From contig JABDHI010000005.1 of assembly GCA_013285655.1 (NCBI GenBank), forward strand, positions 1 to 64,000: a DNA stretch of 64,000 bases. Reading direction: 5' to 3'. The stretch's first letter is position 1. Every line of letters begins with the position of its first letter. The stretch comes from Bacteroidota bacterium (lineage in GTDB: Bacteria; Bacteroidota; Bacteroidia; JABEUT01). The notes below the pieces were generated by a model. It had not been told where the DNA came from and searched no databases. It was given only the letters and a program-made list of their open reading frames with translations. The translations under genes were made by a program, and so were the position numbers. This document shows positions 1 through 9,287 of the stretch, one piece after another.

Positions 1-672
1 AAACAATACCAAAACCGCGGTTTAAGCCTGCAAGACCTTATTAACGAAGGTAATTTGGGCTTATTAAAAGCGGCCAGAAGGTTCGATCCTTCCAAAGGTT
101 TTAAGTTCATATCATATGCCGTGTGGTGGATAAGGCAAACTATTCATCAAGCCCTTGCCGAAGATTCTCGCTTGGTACGCTTGCCTGTTAACAAAATTAA
201 CAGCATGCATAAAATTACCCAGGCCACATCGAGGCTAGAACAGCAATATGGCCGTGAACCTACCGCGGAAGAAGTTGCCGAAATAACCAAAATGACTGAA
301 GCCGACGTTAAAATGTCGATACAGAACTACGCCCGTACCGTTTCAATGGATGCACCATTAGGTGGTGAGGACGATGATGGAAATATGTATGATGTTACCG
401 AAGACAAAGCAGCTGTTAGCCCTGAAAATGAGCTGATGGTAGAATCGCTGAAAACAGAAGTAACCCGTACTTTGTCAACCATACCTCCACGTGAGGCTGA
501 TGTGCTTAAGTTCTACTTTGGTTTAGGAAGCATTCCGCAACCTATGCTGATAGAAGAAATAGCCAGAAGGCTGGATATTTCTCCTGAAAGAGTTAGGCAA
601 ATCAAGGATAAGGCTATACGCAGGTTAAGGCATAATTCAAGAAGCAAAATCTTGAAAACATATCTGGGATAA
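1..672 (+). CDS. rpoD: RpoD/SigA-family RNA polymerase sigma factor (5' truncated by window edge)
   Basis: Frame open from base 1 (KQYQNRGLSLQDLINEGNLGLLKAARRFDPSKGFKFISYAVWWIRQ = sigma70 region 2); C-terminal region 4.2 EEIARRLDISPERVRQIKDKAIRRLR; ends SKILKTYLG. Confidence 0.95.
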   Translation, partial: KQYQNRGLSLQDLINEGNLGLLKAARRFDPSKGFKFISYAVWWIRQTIHQALAEDSRLVRLPVNKINSMHKITQATSRLEQQYGREPTAEEVAEITKMTEADVKMSIQNYARTVSMDAPLGGEDDDGNMYDVTEDKAAVSPENELMVESLKTEVTRTLSTIPPREADVLKFYFGLGSIPQPMLIEEIARRLDISPERVRQIKDKAIRRLRHNSRSKILKTYLG

Positions 673-679
673 GGCATAA

Positions 680-711
680 TTTGCCGGGTTATTCATATTT
701 ACTTAACTTTG
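680..711 (+). promoter_or_regulatory. Bacteroidota-type promoter for plsY: TTTG (680-683) - N20 - TAACTTTG (704-711)
   Basis: Exact match to the Bacteroides -33 TTTG / -7 TAnnTTTG consensus with 20-bp spacing, about 20 bp before the ATG. Confidence 0.75.
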
Positions 712-731
712 TATGTATATAACCTTGGTTT

Positions 732-1382
732 ATGATTGAATTACAGGATGTTATCTTGTTTTTGGCAGCCTATTTAATAGGTTCTATACCTACATCGGTT
801 TGGATTGGAAGGCGTTTTTATGCTACCGACGTGAGAGAACACGGCAGCGGTAATGCCGGTGCCACTAATACCCTAAGAACTTTAGGCAAAAAAGCCGGAT
901 TGGTGGTTTTGCTTATCGATATTTTTAAAGGATGGTTGGCAGTATCATTAGCTGTATTAAGTACCTATCCTAAAGGTTCGAGCCAACTTATTCATTTAGA
1001 GGTTGCTATGGCTTTTGCAGCCATTATAGGCCATATATTTCCTATTTATGTTGGCTTTAAAGGCGGAAAAGGTGTGGCAACTACCATGGGCATTATTATT
1101 GGTATTTCTCCCATAATTGCATTGCTTTGCCTAATTGTATTTGCTGTGGTTCTTTTAGTTTCTCACTACGTATCACTGGCGTCAATATTGGCTGTTGCGA
1201 GCTTTCCTTTCTGGATAACTACGGTATTTAAGAGTCATTATTCGGGTTTTGTATATTCCTGGCTCATTGCCTTTTCAATACTCTTGCCAATGATGGTAAT
1301 TATCATGCATCGTAAGAACATTTCGCGTTTACTTAAAAGGCAAGAATCGGAGCTTAATCTTTTTAGTAAAAAGAAGGATTAG
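732..1382 (+). CDS. plsY: Glycerol-3-phosphate acyltransferase PlsY
   Basis: YLIGSIPTSVWIGR, EHGSGNAGATNTLRTLGKKAG, FPIYVGFKGGKGVATTMG: PlsY motifs; polytopic membrane protein. Confidence 0.95.
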   Translation: MIELQDVILFLAAYLIGSIPTSVWIGRRFYATDVREHGSGNAGATNTLRTLGKKAGLVVLLIDIFKGWLAVSLAVLSTYPKGSSQLIHLEVAMAFAAIIGHIFPIYVGFKGGKGVATTMGIIIGISPIIALLCLIVFAVVLLVSHYVSLASILAVASFPFWITTVFKSHYSGFVYSWLIAFSILLPMMVIIMHRKNISRLLKRQESELNLFSKKKD

Positions 1383-1479
1383 GCAGAAAGTGCGGCTACC
1401 CTGTCAAAATCATTAACTTTGTAGCTTAAGCTTAACACAACCGCTTTAAAACTTATTTGTGCCGGGGAAACAGTTGGTA

Positions 1480-4400
1480 ATGAAACATAGGATAAAGACA
1501 AAATGCACGCAAGCCATAATAGTATACATTATGGCTTTGTCTTTACTATTCACTACTAAGCTAGTTGCACAAAAAGGTCCGGTTAACGAATCTCAGCTAA
1601 AAAAACAGGCTAATGCTAATTTCGAAGATGAGAACTACGCTAAGGCATACCTTCAATATTCGCAGCTATTAAGCTTATATCCGCAGGACCCTAACTACAA
1701 TTATCGTTTTGGGGCTTGTATGCTCTTCTCGCAATCTGACAAAAAGAAGCCCATTGACTATATTGAAACAGCTGTTAAGCAAACCTCAGTAGACAACCTG
1801 GCTTATTTTTATTTAGGTAGGGCCTATCACCTGAACTATCGCTTTGATGATGCAATAAAAGCATACCAGCATTTTAAACAAAATGCATCTTCATCAGAAT
1901 TAAAGAAACATCCGGTTGACAGATTAATAGAGATGTGTAACAATGGCAAACAATTGCTGGGCAATCTGCATGACCTTGATGTATTGCGAAAGAAAGAGCT
2001 GGACATGAGCGACTATTACCAATCGTATGACCTTAGCTCAAATGGTGGCACTCTATTAGCAGAACCCGATGACTTTAAAACAAAGACTGATAAAAAGAAA
2101 GGGTTAAATTCTATCATTTATTTATCGCCAGATAGGACTCAATTGTTTTTTGCGAGCTACGGTGATGATGATAAGAACGGGAAAGACATTTACATGGCTT
2201 ACCGTTTACCTAACGGAGCATGGGGAAAAGCAAATAACATAGGTCCTGTTATCAACACGCCTTATGATGAAGATTATCCGTTTTACGATGGCCCTACACG
2301 CACATTATACTTTTCATCAACCGGACACAATAGTATGGGCGGGTACGATATTTTCAGATCAACTTACGATGAGGCTACTAAAAGTTGGTCAGCCCCGGTA
2401 AATATGAACTTCCCAATCAACTCTCCCGGAGATGATATTCTCTTTATAGCCGATACTATGAATGAGACAGCGTTCTTTTCATCAACCCGTACGGCACCTG
2501 ATGGAAGAGTCGGCGTTTATAAAATTGCTATTCAGCCACACGCACCCGATTTCTTAGTGGTGAAAGGAACAACATATAATGATGGAGGAACAGCTTTAGC
2601 GGCATCGCGAATTACAGTAAAGAACTTCCAGACCAATGAAGTAATTGGCATATTTAATACCACTGCCGACAATGGCAACTATGTTATGAACCTGGCCAAT
2701 GGCGGGCATTTTATTTATACGGTAGAAACACCAAATCACAAAACACAATCAGAAGCAGTTACGCTGCCAATGCAGGAGGAGCTAACGCCGTTTGTACAAC
2801 AGATCTGCTACGAACCTAATACCGACAGGTTAATTATCAGGAACAATAATCAAGGTAGCGTAAGCGATTCGAACTACCTGATGGCTATGGAGCTCATACA
2901 AAAGAATTCCTCGTTAGATGTGAATATTGATACCACAGTACAACATAAGTTTAAACCTGCAACATTAAACAATCCAACAACTACACCAGATACTGCCTCT
3001 CACCAAACAAACAATCCGGTTGCTGTAACAAACCCTACTCCTACTAACGTAACACCACCCGATACTACATCTACTGAACCCGATTCAACCGACATTGCAA
3101 TTGATACTACCGGCAAAAAAGGTGTAAGTTCTAATCAAATTGAGCAAATAGCCGCCAATGATGCCAAACAAAAACAAGCTGATGCTCAAACTGAAAAAGA
3201 AGAAGCAAACAGAGATATTGAATATGCAACTAACAAGCTAATTGAGGCACAACAACTAACTAAGCTCGCAAACCAAACAGCAGCTACAGCCGATAACATT
3301 ACCGACCCCAAACAAAAAAGCGATACGTTGGCCCGTGCTAACCAGTTAAAACAACAGGCCGATGATGCCAACAAAAAAGCGGTAGAAGGCTTCCAACTTG
3401 CATCGCAACAACAAATTGAGGCAACGGTAAAACAAAAGGAAGCAGACCATGCTACGCAATACGCTACCAACTTAAGTTCTGCATTAAAGTCGGCTGATAA
3501 AGAAAAGGAAATTAAAAGGCTGCAAGCACAACGTGATAGCTTAGAACACCAGGATGAGGCGAACCCGCCAACCACACCAACTGCGGGAGACCTTATACGT
3601 ATGCAGGCGCAAAATGCGAAACAAGATTCTGTTGAGGTTGTGAAACATAATGCCGACCTCCAAAAAGAAGCGGACCGCCTTCAGCAAGAATCTGATGACT
3701 ATGTAACACAAGCACAAAAGACTGACAATGCAAATGAAAAACTAGCATTGCTTGCGCAAGCACGCGATTTAACCAATAGTAAAAAAGAAAAAGAGAACGA
3801 GATACAAGACAACCAAAAATCATTGGTTCAATTACACGATCAATACAATAATTTGCTTACAGAAGCAAACCAAATTGATAGCGCTACCAAAAGCAACCCG
3901 CAAAGCCAACAGCTTAGCAGCACTGATGTTACAAACATTAAAACAGATATAAGGAATTATACTCCAACAAATAATAATCCGGTAATTGCAGCTACCGATA
4001 CCAGTCACCATGTTCAGCCGGTTAATGCAGTTGTAAATAACCCAACACCAATTAACCCAATTATAAAAGACACAACACATGCTGCACAAACGAATCCGGT
4101 TGTAGTAAATAATCCTCAACCTAATCCTGTACAGAACAATCCGGATACAAACCACGCACAAGCAAGTAACCCGGTGGTTGTAAATAATCCAACCTCGACT
4201 AAACCTACTCCGGCAGATACAACTCATAATAGCCAACCGGTTAATCCTGTGGTGATAAATACACCACAACCTAACCCTGCTGTTACTTACTCTACTCCAC
4301 AGGCTTCACGAACAACAAACAATGCTATTCAATTCAGTAAAGAAGCAAATGATTTAAGCTTATTGGCAAATAGCGCTCGCACAGAAGCTAAACAAGCTAC

Positions 4401-6975
4401 CGACCCAGAACAAGCTAAGGCTTTAAATCGCAAAGCTGACTCGCTTGACGATGCAGCACAAGAGCAACGGATTGTTTCATCATTGTTCCTTGATAATGCT
4501 GATAGTGCTCAATACCGCGCCAATCAATTGCAATTAACAGCATGGCAGGCATCTGTTCAAAATAACAATTCTGATTCAGTTGTTAAGGCACAATCGTTGT
4601 TATTAGATGCGAAAGGATACCATGACCAGGCTGTGAAAGAAAGACAGGAAGCCGACAACACTACTTCGCCTACACAAAAGCAACTGCATTTAGATAATGC
4701 TCGCCAGGCGATGGAAACTGCTATAACGAAACAACAACAAGCTCACGATATCTTCTTACAAGCAAACCCATCACTTAATACAGTAGCCTCTGCATCAGAT
4801 ACTTCACATCATGCAACTAACCCTGTTGTTGTAAATAATCCGCAACCTACTGTTGTGCAAGGCAACCCGGATACTACGCATGCACAACCAAACAATCCGG
4901 TTGTTGTAAATAATCCACAGCCTAATCCAGTTCAAACCAATCCTGATACTACTCACGCACAATCAAACAATCCAATTGCTGTAAATAATCCGCAGCCCAA
5001 CCCGGTTCAAAACAACCCTACACAGGTTAAAGATACCACCCACGCTGCACAACCAAATAACCCCGTTGTAGTAAATAATCCTCAACCTAACTCCGTTCAT
5101 AATAACCCTACACCAATAGTTAAAGACACGGGTAATTCGTCACAACCGAACAACCCTGTGGTTGCTAGCAATCCACGGCCTAACCCTGTGCAAAACAATC
5201 CTAATACTACTAGCCCTCAACCAATTAACGGCGGTGTAAATAATCAAACTAATCCTGTTGCAGTAAATAACCCTACACCTGTAAACAGTACGCCTGTAAA
5301 CACAACAAACCGAGACCTAACTGAAAATAAAGGATTGGTCAACTTCCCGCAACAGTATAAGCACAATCAAATAGAAGATATTACGGAAGCTCAAACTTCT
5401 CCTTATTCAGAAACACACCCAATACCTATTAACCCTCCATTGCCTGAAGGTTTGGTGTACAAGGTTCAGATAGGCGCATTTAAGAAACCTATACCGCAAG
5501 CAGCATTTAAGGGCCTTCAACCTATTGCCGGGGAAACTACCACTAAAGGATTTACCCGTTACACGGCAGGTATATTCAAAGAGCTGGATAAGGCCAATAA
5601 TGCCAAAAACAGGGTGCATAAAATTGGTTACCGAGATGCTTTTGTAGTAGCTTTCTACAATGGCAAGCGTATTTCGCTTAAACAAGCCGAAGCATTGCAA
5701 AATGGCGGAACATTACCTGCTGACGTAACTCAACCGGTAGCAGTAAACAATGGTGGCAACCCTACTACAAATAATACCAATACTCCTCAGAACAATACCA
5801 CGGCTAACAGGATACAACAAAACGGTGGTACAGCAAATTCAATAGCAGTTAATGATGTGAAAGGCTTATTCTTTACCGTACAGGTAGGTGCATTTAAAAC
5901 CGAGGTAACGGCTGATAAACTTTATAACCTGAGCCCATTATTCTCGAAAAGCGGAACAAATGGAAACATTCGCTACAACTGCGGTATGTATAGCGATGTG
6001 GCAAAAGCCACTTCAGCTAAAGAATCTATTGTAAGTAAAACTCGTATAAAAGATGCCTTTGTTACGGCTTATTATAATGGCGAGCGCATATCATTGGCAA
6101 AAGCAGCAGAATTATTAGGTAATAAAAATGCATCATTACCAAAGAGTAATGACCTGGACAGGACACCTAGTGCAGACAACAATAATACTCCGGCTCCTAC
6201 ACCCGCCGTACCAACACCTGCGCCTCCAACTCCGGTTGCCGACAAGAGTATTTTTGATACAACGGCCTTTCCCGAAGGAAATATTTATGCGGTAGTACTT
6301 GCTGATATTCATGGCGACCTGACTGGCGATGATGAAACCAAAGTGCTTAGCGTGGCTATACAGCATGGGGTAAGTATACATACCAGCAAAACAGGGCGTA
6401 AGATCTATACAACCGGAAAGTGCACCTCTTATAAAACAGCCGATTCATTAAAAGCTACCATATTGGCCACCATACCTAATGCCGCGGTGTTAGAATTTGT
6501 AAATAACCAGCCGATGGAGTATAGCGGGGGGAACGGTTTACCTGCACCAAAAACAAACAAAAACAGTGGTAATAAAGGAGCAGTTAGAGCCCCTGAGAAT
6601 AATACGCAACCTGTAAACAACCCGCCTCCGGTACAAAGCACCTCGGCCCCTGTTACAAATACAAGCAATGAACCTAGCGCTGCGGACATTAAAACAGGTA
6701 AGGTTGTATTTTGTGTGCAGGTAGGCGCCTATTCTGGTCAAATACCCGTAAATGTGGCTAACAATCTTATTAAAATAGCCAATCAGGGCTTAACCCCACA
6801 TGACGAGGGAAATAATGTGACTGCATATACTATGGGTAGCTATACAAATTATCCATCGGCTAAACTGCTTAAAGATGAGATAACACAGGCCGGTTTCCCT
6901 GGTTGTTTTGTGGTGGCTTACCATAATGGCAAGAAAATTTCATTGCAGGAAGCACAATCGCTGATAAATAAATAA
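1480..6975 (+). CDS. Large exported protein: TPR + PD40 beta-propeller + carboxypeptidase-regulatory-like domain + helical repeats/Pro-Asn linkers + four C-terminal SPOR-like modules
   Basis: ORF called from GTG 1459; ATG at 1480 gives a signal peptide (MKHRIKTKCTQAIIVYIMALSLLFTTKLVAQ). PD40-like blades (YLSPDRTQLFFAS, YFSSTGHNSMGGYDIF); VQIGAF / VQVGAF / VQVGAY SPOR starts. Confidence 0.8.
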   Translation: MKHRIKTKCTQAIIVYIMALSLLFTTKLVAQKGPVNESQLKKQANANFEDENYAKAYLQYSQLLSLYPQDPNYNYRFGACMLFSQSDKKKPIDYIETAVKQTSVDNLAYFYLGRAYHLNYRFDDAIKAYQHFKQNASSSELKKHPVDRLIEMCNNGKQLLGNLHDLDVLRKKELDMSDYYQSYDLSSNGGTLLAEPDDFKTKTDKKKGLNSIIYLSPDRTQLFFASYGDDDKNGKDIYMAYRLPNGAWGKANNIGPVINTPYDEDYPFYDGPTRTLYFSSTGHNSMGGYDIFRSTYDEATKSWSAPVNMNFPINSPGDDILFIADTMNETAFFSSTRTAPDGRVGVYKIAIQPHAPDFLVVKGTTYNDGGTALAASRITVKNFQTNEVIGIFNTTADNGNYVMNLANGGHFIYTVETPNHKTQSEAVTLPMQEELTPFVQQICYEPNTDRLIIRNNNQGSVSDSNYLMAMELIQKNSSLDVNIDTTVQHKFKPATLNNPTTTPDTASHQTNNPVAVTNPTPTNVTPPDTTSTEPDSTDIAIDTTGKKGVSSNQIEQIAANDAKQKQADAQTEKEEANRDIEYATNKLIEAQQLTKLANQTAATADNITDPKQKSDTLARANQLKQQADDANKKAVEGFQLASQQQIEATVKQKEADHATQYATNLSSALKSADKEKEIKRLQAQRDSLEHQDEANPPTTPTAGDLIRMQAQNAKQDSVEVVKHNADLQKEADRLQQESDDYVTQAQKTDNANEKLALLAQARDLTNSKKEKENEIQDNQKSLVQLHDQYNNLLTEANQIDSATKSNPQSQQLSSTDVTNIKTDIRNYTPTNNNPVIAATDTSHHVQPVNAVVNNPTPINPIIKDTTHAAQTNPVVVNNPQPNPVQNNPDTNHAQASNPVVVNNPTSTKPTPADTTHNSQPVNPVVINTPQPNPAVTYSTPQASRTTNNAIQFSKEANDLSLLANSARTEAKQATDPEQAKALNRKADSLDDAAQEQRIVSSLFLDNADSAQYRANQLQLTAWQASVQNNNSDSVVKAQSLLLDAKGYHDQAVKERQEADNTTSPTQKQLHLDNARQAMETAITKQQQAHDIFLQANPSLNTVASASDTSHHATNPVVVNNPQPTVVQGNPDTTHAQPNNPVVVNNPQPNPVQTNPDTTHAQSNNPIAVNNPQPNPVQNNPTQVKDTTHAAQPNNPVVVNNPQPNSVHNNPTPIVKDTGNSSQPNNPVVASNPRPNPVQNNPNTTSPQPINGGVNNQTNPVAVNNPTPVNSTPVNTTNRDLTENKGLVNFPQQYKHNQIEDITEAQTSPYSETHPIPINPPLPEGLVYKVQIGAFKKPIPQAAFKGLQPIAGETTTKGFTRYTAGIFKELDKANNAKNRVHKIGYRDAFVVAFYNGKRISLKQAEALQNGGTLPADVTQPVAVNNGGNPTTNNTNTPQNNTTANRIQQNGGTANSIAVNDVKGLFFTVQVGAFKTEVTADKLYNLSPLFSKSGTNGNIRYNCGMYSDVAKATSAKESIVSKTRIKDAFVTAYYNGERISLAKAAELLGNKNASLPKSNDLDRTPSADNNNTPAPTPAVPTPAPPTPVADKSIFDTTAFPEGNIYAVVLADIHGDLTGDDETKVLSVAIQHGVSIHTSKTGRKIYTTGKCTSYKTADSLKATILATIPNAAVLEFVNNQPMEYSGGNGLPAPKTNKNSGNKGAVRAPENNTQPVNNPPPVQSTSAPVTNTSNEPSAADIKTGKVVFCVQVGAYSGQIPVNVANNLIKIANQGLTPHDEGNNVTAYTMGSYTNYPSAKLLKDEITQAGFPGCFVVAYHNGKKISLQEAQSLINK
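4018..5302 (+). repeat. In-frame low-complexity repeats encoding NNPVVVNNPQPNPVQNNPDTTHAQ-type linkers (two clusters around 4018-4290 and 4810-5302)
   Basis: Repeated gtt-gta-aat-aat-cc(t/g)-ca(a/g)-cct-aat units; a shorter related cluster occurs near 2968-3095. Confidence 0.85.
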
Positions 6976-6994
6976 GCACAACACTACAAATTAT

Positions 6995-7002
6995 TATATT
7001 TG
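6995..7002 (+). promoter_or_regulatory. Candidate -7 element TATATTTG upstream of clpS
   Basis: Exact TAnnTTTG 17 bp before the ATG; no good -33 TTTG seen. Confidence 0.5.
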
Positions 7003-7018
7003 CACCCCAATTTTAGAC

Positions 7019-7300
7019 ATGAGCTTTACAGAAACAGAAGAAATAGTATTAGAAAGAACGCTTAAAAGCAATCAGCATGCGCTAATTGTGTATAACGACG
7101 ACTTCAATACTTTTGACCATGTGATTGAAACGCTCAAGGATTTATGCGGGCACACTACCGAACAGGCTGAGCAATGCACTTTGTTGATCCACTATAAAGG
7201 AAAGTGCGATGTAAAGCGCGGAAGTGTAAAACAACTTAAGCCCATTTTTGAAGGCTTATGCGAAAGGGGATTAAGTGCGGGTATAGAACAATTGGTATAG
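7019..7300 (+). CDS. clpS: ATP-dependent Clp protease adaptor ClpS
   Basis: LIVYNDDFNTFDHVIETLKDLCGHTTEQAEQCTLLIHYKGKCDVKRG: ClpS core. Confidence 0.93.
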   Translation: MSFTETEEIVLERTLKSNQHALIVYNDDFNTFDHVIETLKDLCGHTTEQAEQCTLLIHYKGKCDVKRGSVKQLKPIFEGLCERGLSAGIEQLV

Positions 7301-7318
7301 GTAGTATTAGATAATGAT

Positions 7319-7392
7319 GGTTCCGTAGCTCAATTGGATAGAGCATCTGACTACGGATCAGAAGGTTTGGGGTTCGACTCCCTACGGGACCA
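7319..7392 (+). tRNA. tRNA-Arg (anticodon ACG)
   Basis: Acceptor GGTTCCG/CGGGACC, D-arm GCTCAATTGGATAGAGC, anticodon loop CTACGGA, T-arm GGGGTTCGACTCC; CCA not encoded. Confidence 0.95.
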
Positions 7393-7399
7393 CATGATA

Positions 7400-7426
7400 G
7401 ACCCGCAAACATTTAGTTTGCGGGTT
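7400..7426 (+). terminator. Hairpin just downstream of tRNA-Arg (acccgcaaac-ATTTA-gtttgcgggt)
   Basis: 10-bp perfect stem with 5-nt loop, 8 nt past the tRNA 3' end. Confidence 0.7.
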
Positions 7427-7536
7427 CATTATTTAAACTACAAAAGCCAAATGCCTGCATGAAACTTATATTGAATAACACTATATTTATACTTGTTGTT
7501 TAAGACCAACTCAAAATAACCCGCAATTACACCCCC

Positions 7537-8406
7537 TTGGTATCGCTTAGTATAATTATACCGGCTTATAACGAAGAACATTCTCTTCGTATTTTTTTAC
7601 CACAGGTTATTGATTTTTGCAAACAGCGAGACTATAAGCTAATAGTAGTAAACGATGGCTCGACAGATGGCACAAAAAAAATACTTTCGGAATATTTAAA
7701 CGATCGTAGCACCTTGACAGTTTTACACAATAAGGTAAATAGCGGTTACGGTGCAGCCATAAAAAGAGGCGTACGCGAAGCAACTACCGATTTTATAATA
7801 ACTATTGATGCAGACGGCCAGCATAGTCTGGACGATGTAGACAGGCTTTTTAAAACAGCAATTGATGAAGATGCTGATATGGTTGTGGGTAATCGTGGTG
7901 TCAGTTCTACCTTTTATCGTAACATAGGCAAGTGGTTAATAAGAACCGTCACTAAAATTTTAATGCCACTCGATATACATGATATCAATTCAGGAATGAA
8001 ATTATATAACACTGAATTGGCAAAAAAATACATATCCATTTGCCCGGAAACAATGGCATATAGTGATATTATTCTACTAACGTTCGTTTACCAAAAATGC
8101 AGAGTTATAGAAATTCCAATTACTATTAAACCGCGAACTCAGGGCGTTAGCACTATCAACACCATGACTGCTATAAATACACTTAGGGAATTAGTTAATA
8201 TAGTTGTGCTTTTTAATCCTATTGTAGTCTTCTTTCCACTCGGTATGTTTTGCATTGTTGCATCGGTTATTTGGGGTATACACATAAGCATTGCCGGAAA
8301 AGGTATTAGCACAGGAACGCTTTTAGGAGTACTAACAGGAATTCTAATTTTGTTTATTGGTCTGCTAAGTCATCAAATAAGCGCCTTCCGGAAAGAAAAG
8401 TTTTAG
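7537..8406 (+). CDS. Family 2 glycosyltransferase, polyprenyl-phosphate mannose/glucose synthase-like, with C-terminal TM segments
   Basis: SIIIPAYNEEHSL, VVNDGSTDGT, TIDADGQH motifs; two hydrophobic C-terminal helices; TTG start in the ORF call. Confidence 0.88.
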   Translation: MVSLSIIIPAYNEEHSLRIFLPQVIDFCKQRDYKLIVVNDGSTDGTKKILSEYLNDRSTLTVLHNKVNSGYGAAIKRGVREATTDFIITIDADGQHSLDDVDRLFKTAIDEDADMVVGNRGVSSTFYRNIGKWLIRTVTKILMPLDIHDINSGMKLYNTELAKKYISICPETMAYSDIILLTFVYQKCRVIEIPITIKPRTQGVSTINTMTAINTLRELVNIVVLFNPIVVFFPLGMFCIVASVIWGIHISIAGKGISTGTLLGVLTGILILFIGLLSHQISAFRKEKF

Positions 8407-9266
8407 CCTAAGTATGTTTTAAGTATCTTACTTCCGGAACTTACCCTGAGTCTTCGTAAAGCCTTATCTTTTATTTGGCGTACACGTTCACGTGTTAGCC
8501 CGTGGCGTTGACCAATTTCCTCTAGGGTAAGTGGGTGTTCCATACCAATGCCATAGAACAATATGATAGTATCGCTTTCGCGCGATGAGAGGCATGAAAG
8601 TATTCTTCTTATTTCCATGCTCAAAGAAGACATCATAAGGTGTCCATCAGGCTGAGGACTTTCTTTATTCTCCAACACATCCATCAGTGTCATCTCTTCA
8701 GTACCACCAAGTGTACTATCGGTAGATATATGCTTAGCCGAAGCGCCCCATGCGGCTTTCACTTCTTCTTCTCTCATCTCAAGTACAGCAGCAATTTCTT
8801 CAAGGCTCGGTTCTCTTTCCAGCATTTGCTCTAGTCTTCCTCCCGCCCTTTTAATTTTACTAACGGCACTCACTTTATTAAGCGGTAGTCGTATCATCCT
8901 AGAATTAACGGCCACGGCCTGAACAATACATTGGCGTATCCACCATACAGCATACGATATGAATTTGAAGCCGCGAGTCTCATCAAATTTTTTAGCCGCT
9001 TTTATAAGCCCCACATTACCTTCGTTAATAAGATCGGATAATGTAAGCCCCTGATTTTGGTATTGTTTGGCAACAGAGACTACAAAGCGTAAGTTCGAAA
9101 CAATAAGTTTTTCCAACGCTTTCTCATCACCTGCATGTATCTTTTGTGCAAGTATCGTTTCCTCTTCCGCCGTAATCATACCTTCGCGGCTAATATCCGC
9201 AAGGTACTTATCGACTGACTGGCTGTCGCGATTGGTTATTAGTTTACTTATCTTGAGTTGCCTCAT
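8403..9266 (-). CDS. Second RpoD/SigA-like sigma-70 factor (group 1/2 type)
   Basis: SDLINEGNVGLIKAAKKFDETRGFKFISYAVWWIRQCIVQAVAVNSRMIRLP; region 4 LTLEEIGQRHGLTRERVRQIKDKALRRLR; C-term SKILKTYLG as in the first sigma gene. Confidence 0.93.
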   Translation of the reverse strand: MRQLKISKLITNRDSQSVDKYLADISREGMITAEEETILAQKIHAGDEKALEKLIVSNLRFVVSVAKQYQNQGLTLSDLINEGNVGLIKAAKKFDETRGFKFISYAVWWIRQCIVQAVAVNSRMIRLPLNKVSAVSKIKRAGGRLEQMLEREPSLEEIAAVLEMREEEVKAAWGASAKHISTDSTLGGTEEMTLMDVLENKESPQPDGHLMMSSLSMEIRRILSCLSSRESDTIILFYGIGMEHPLTLEEIGQRHGLTRERVRQIKDKALRRLRVSSGSKILKTYLG

Positions 9267-9287
9267 TCTACTTACAGGGATAAAAGA

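Noticed and set aside
3186-4269. Antisense ORFs (129, 76, 145 aa) within the large SPOR protein gene
   Set aside because: They mirror the repetitive, Asn/Gln/Pro-rich sense frame; sense strand has clear domains and signal peptide. The Cys/Ser/Ile-rich translations look like reverse-complement artefacts.
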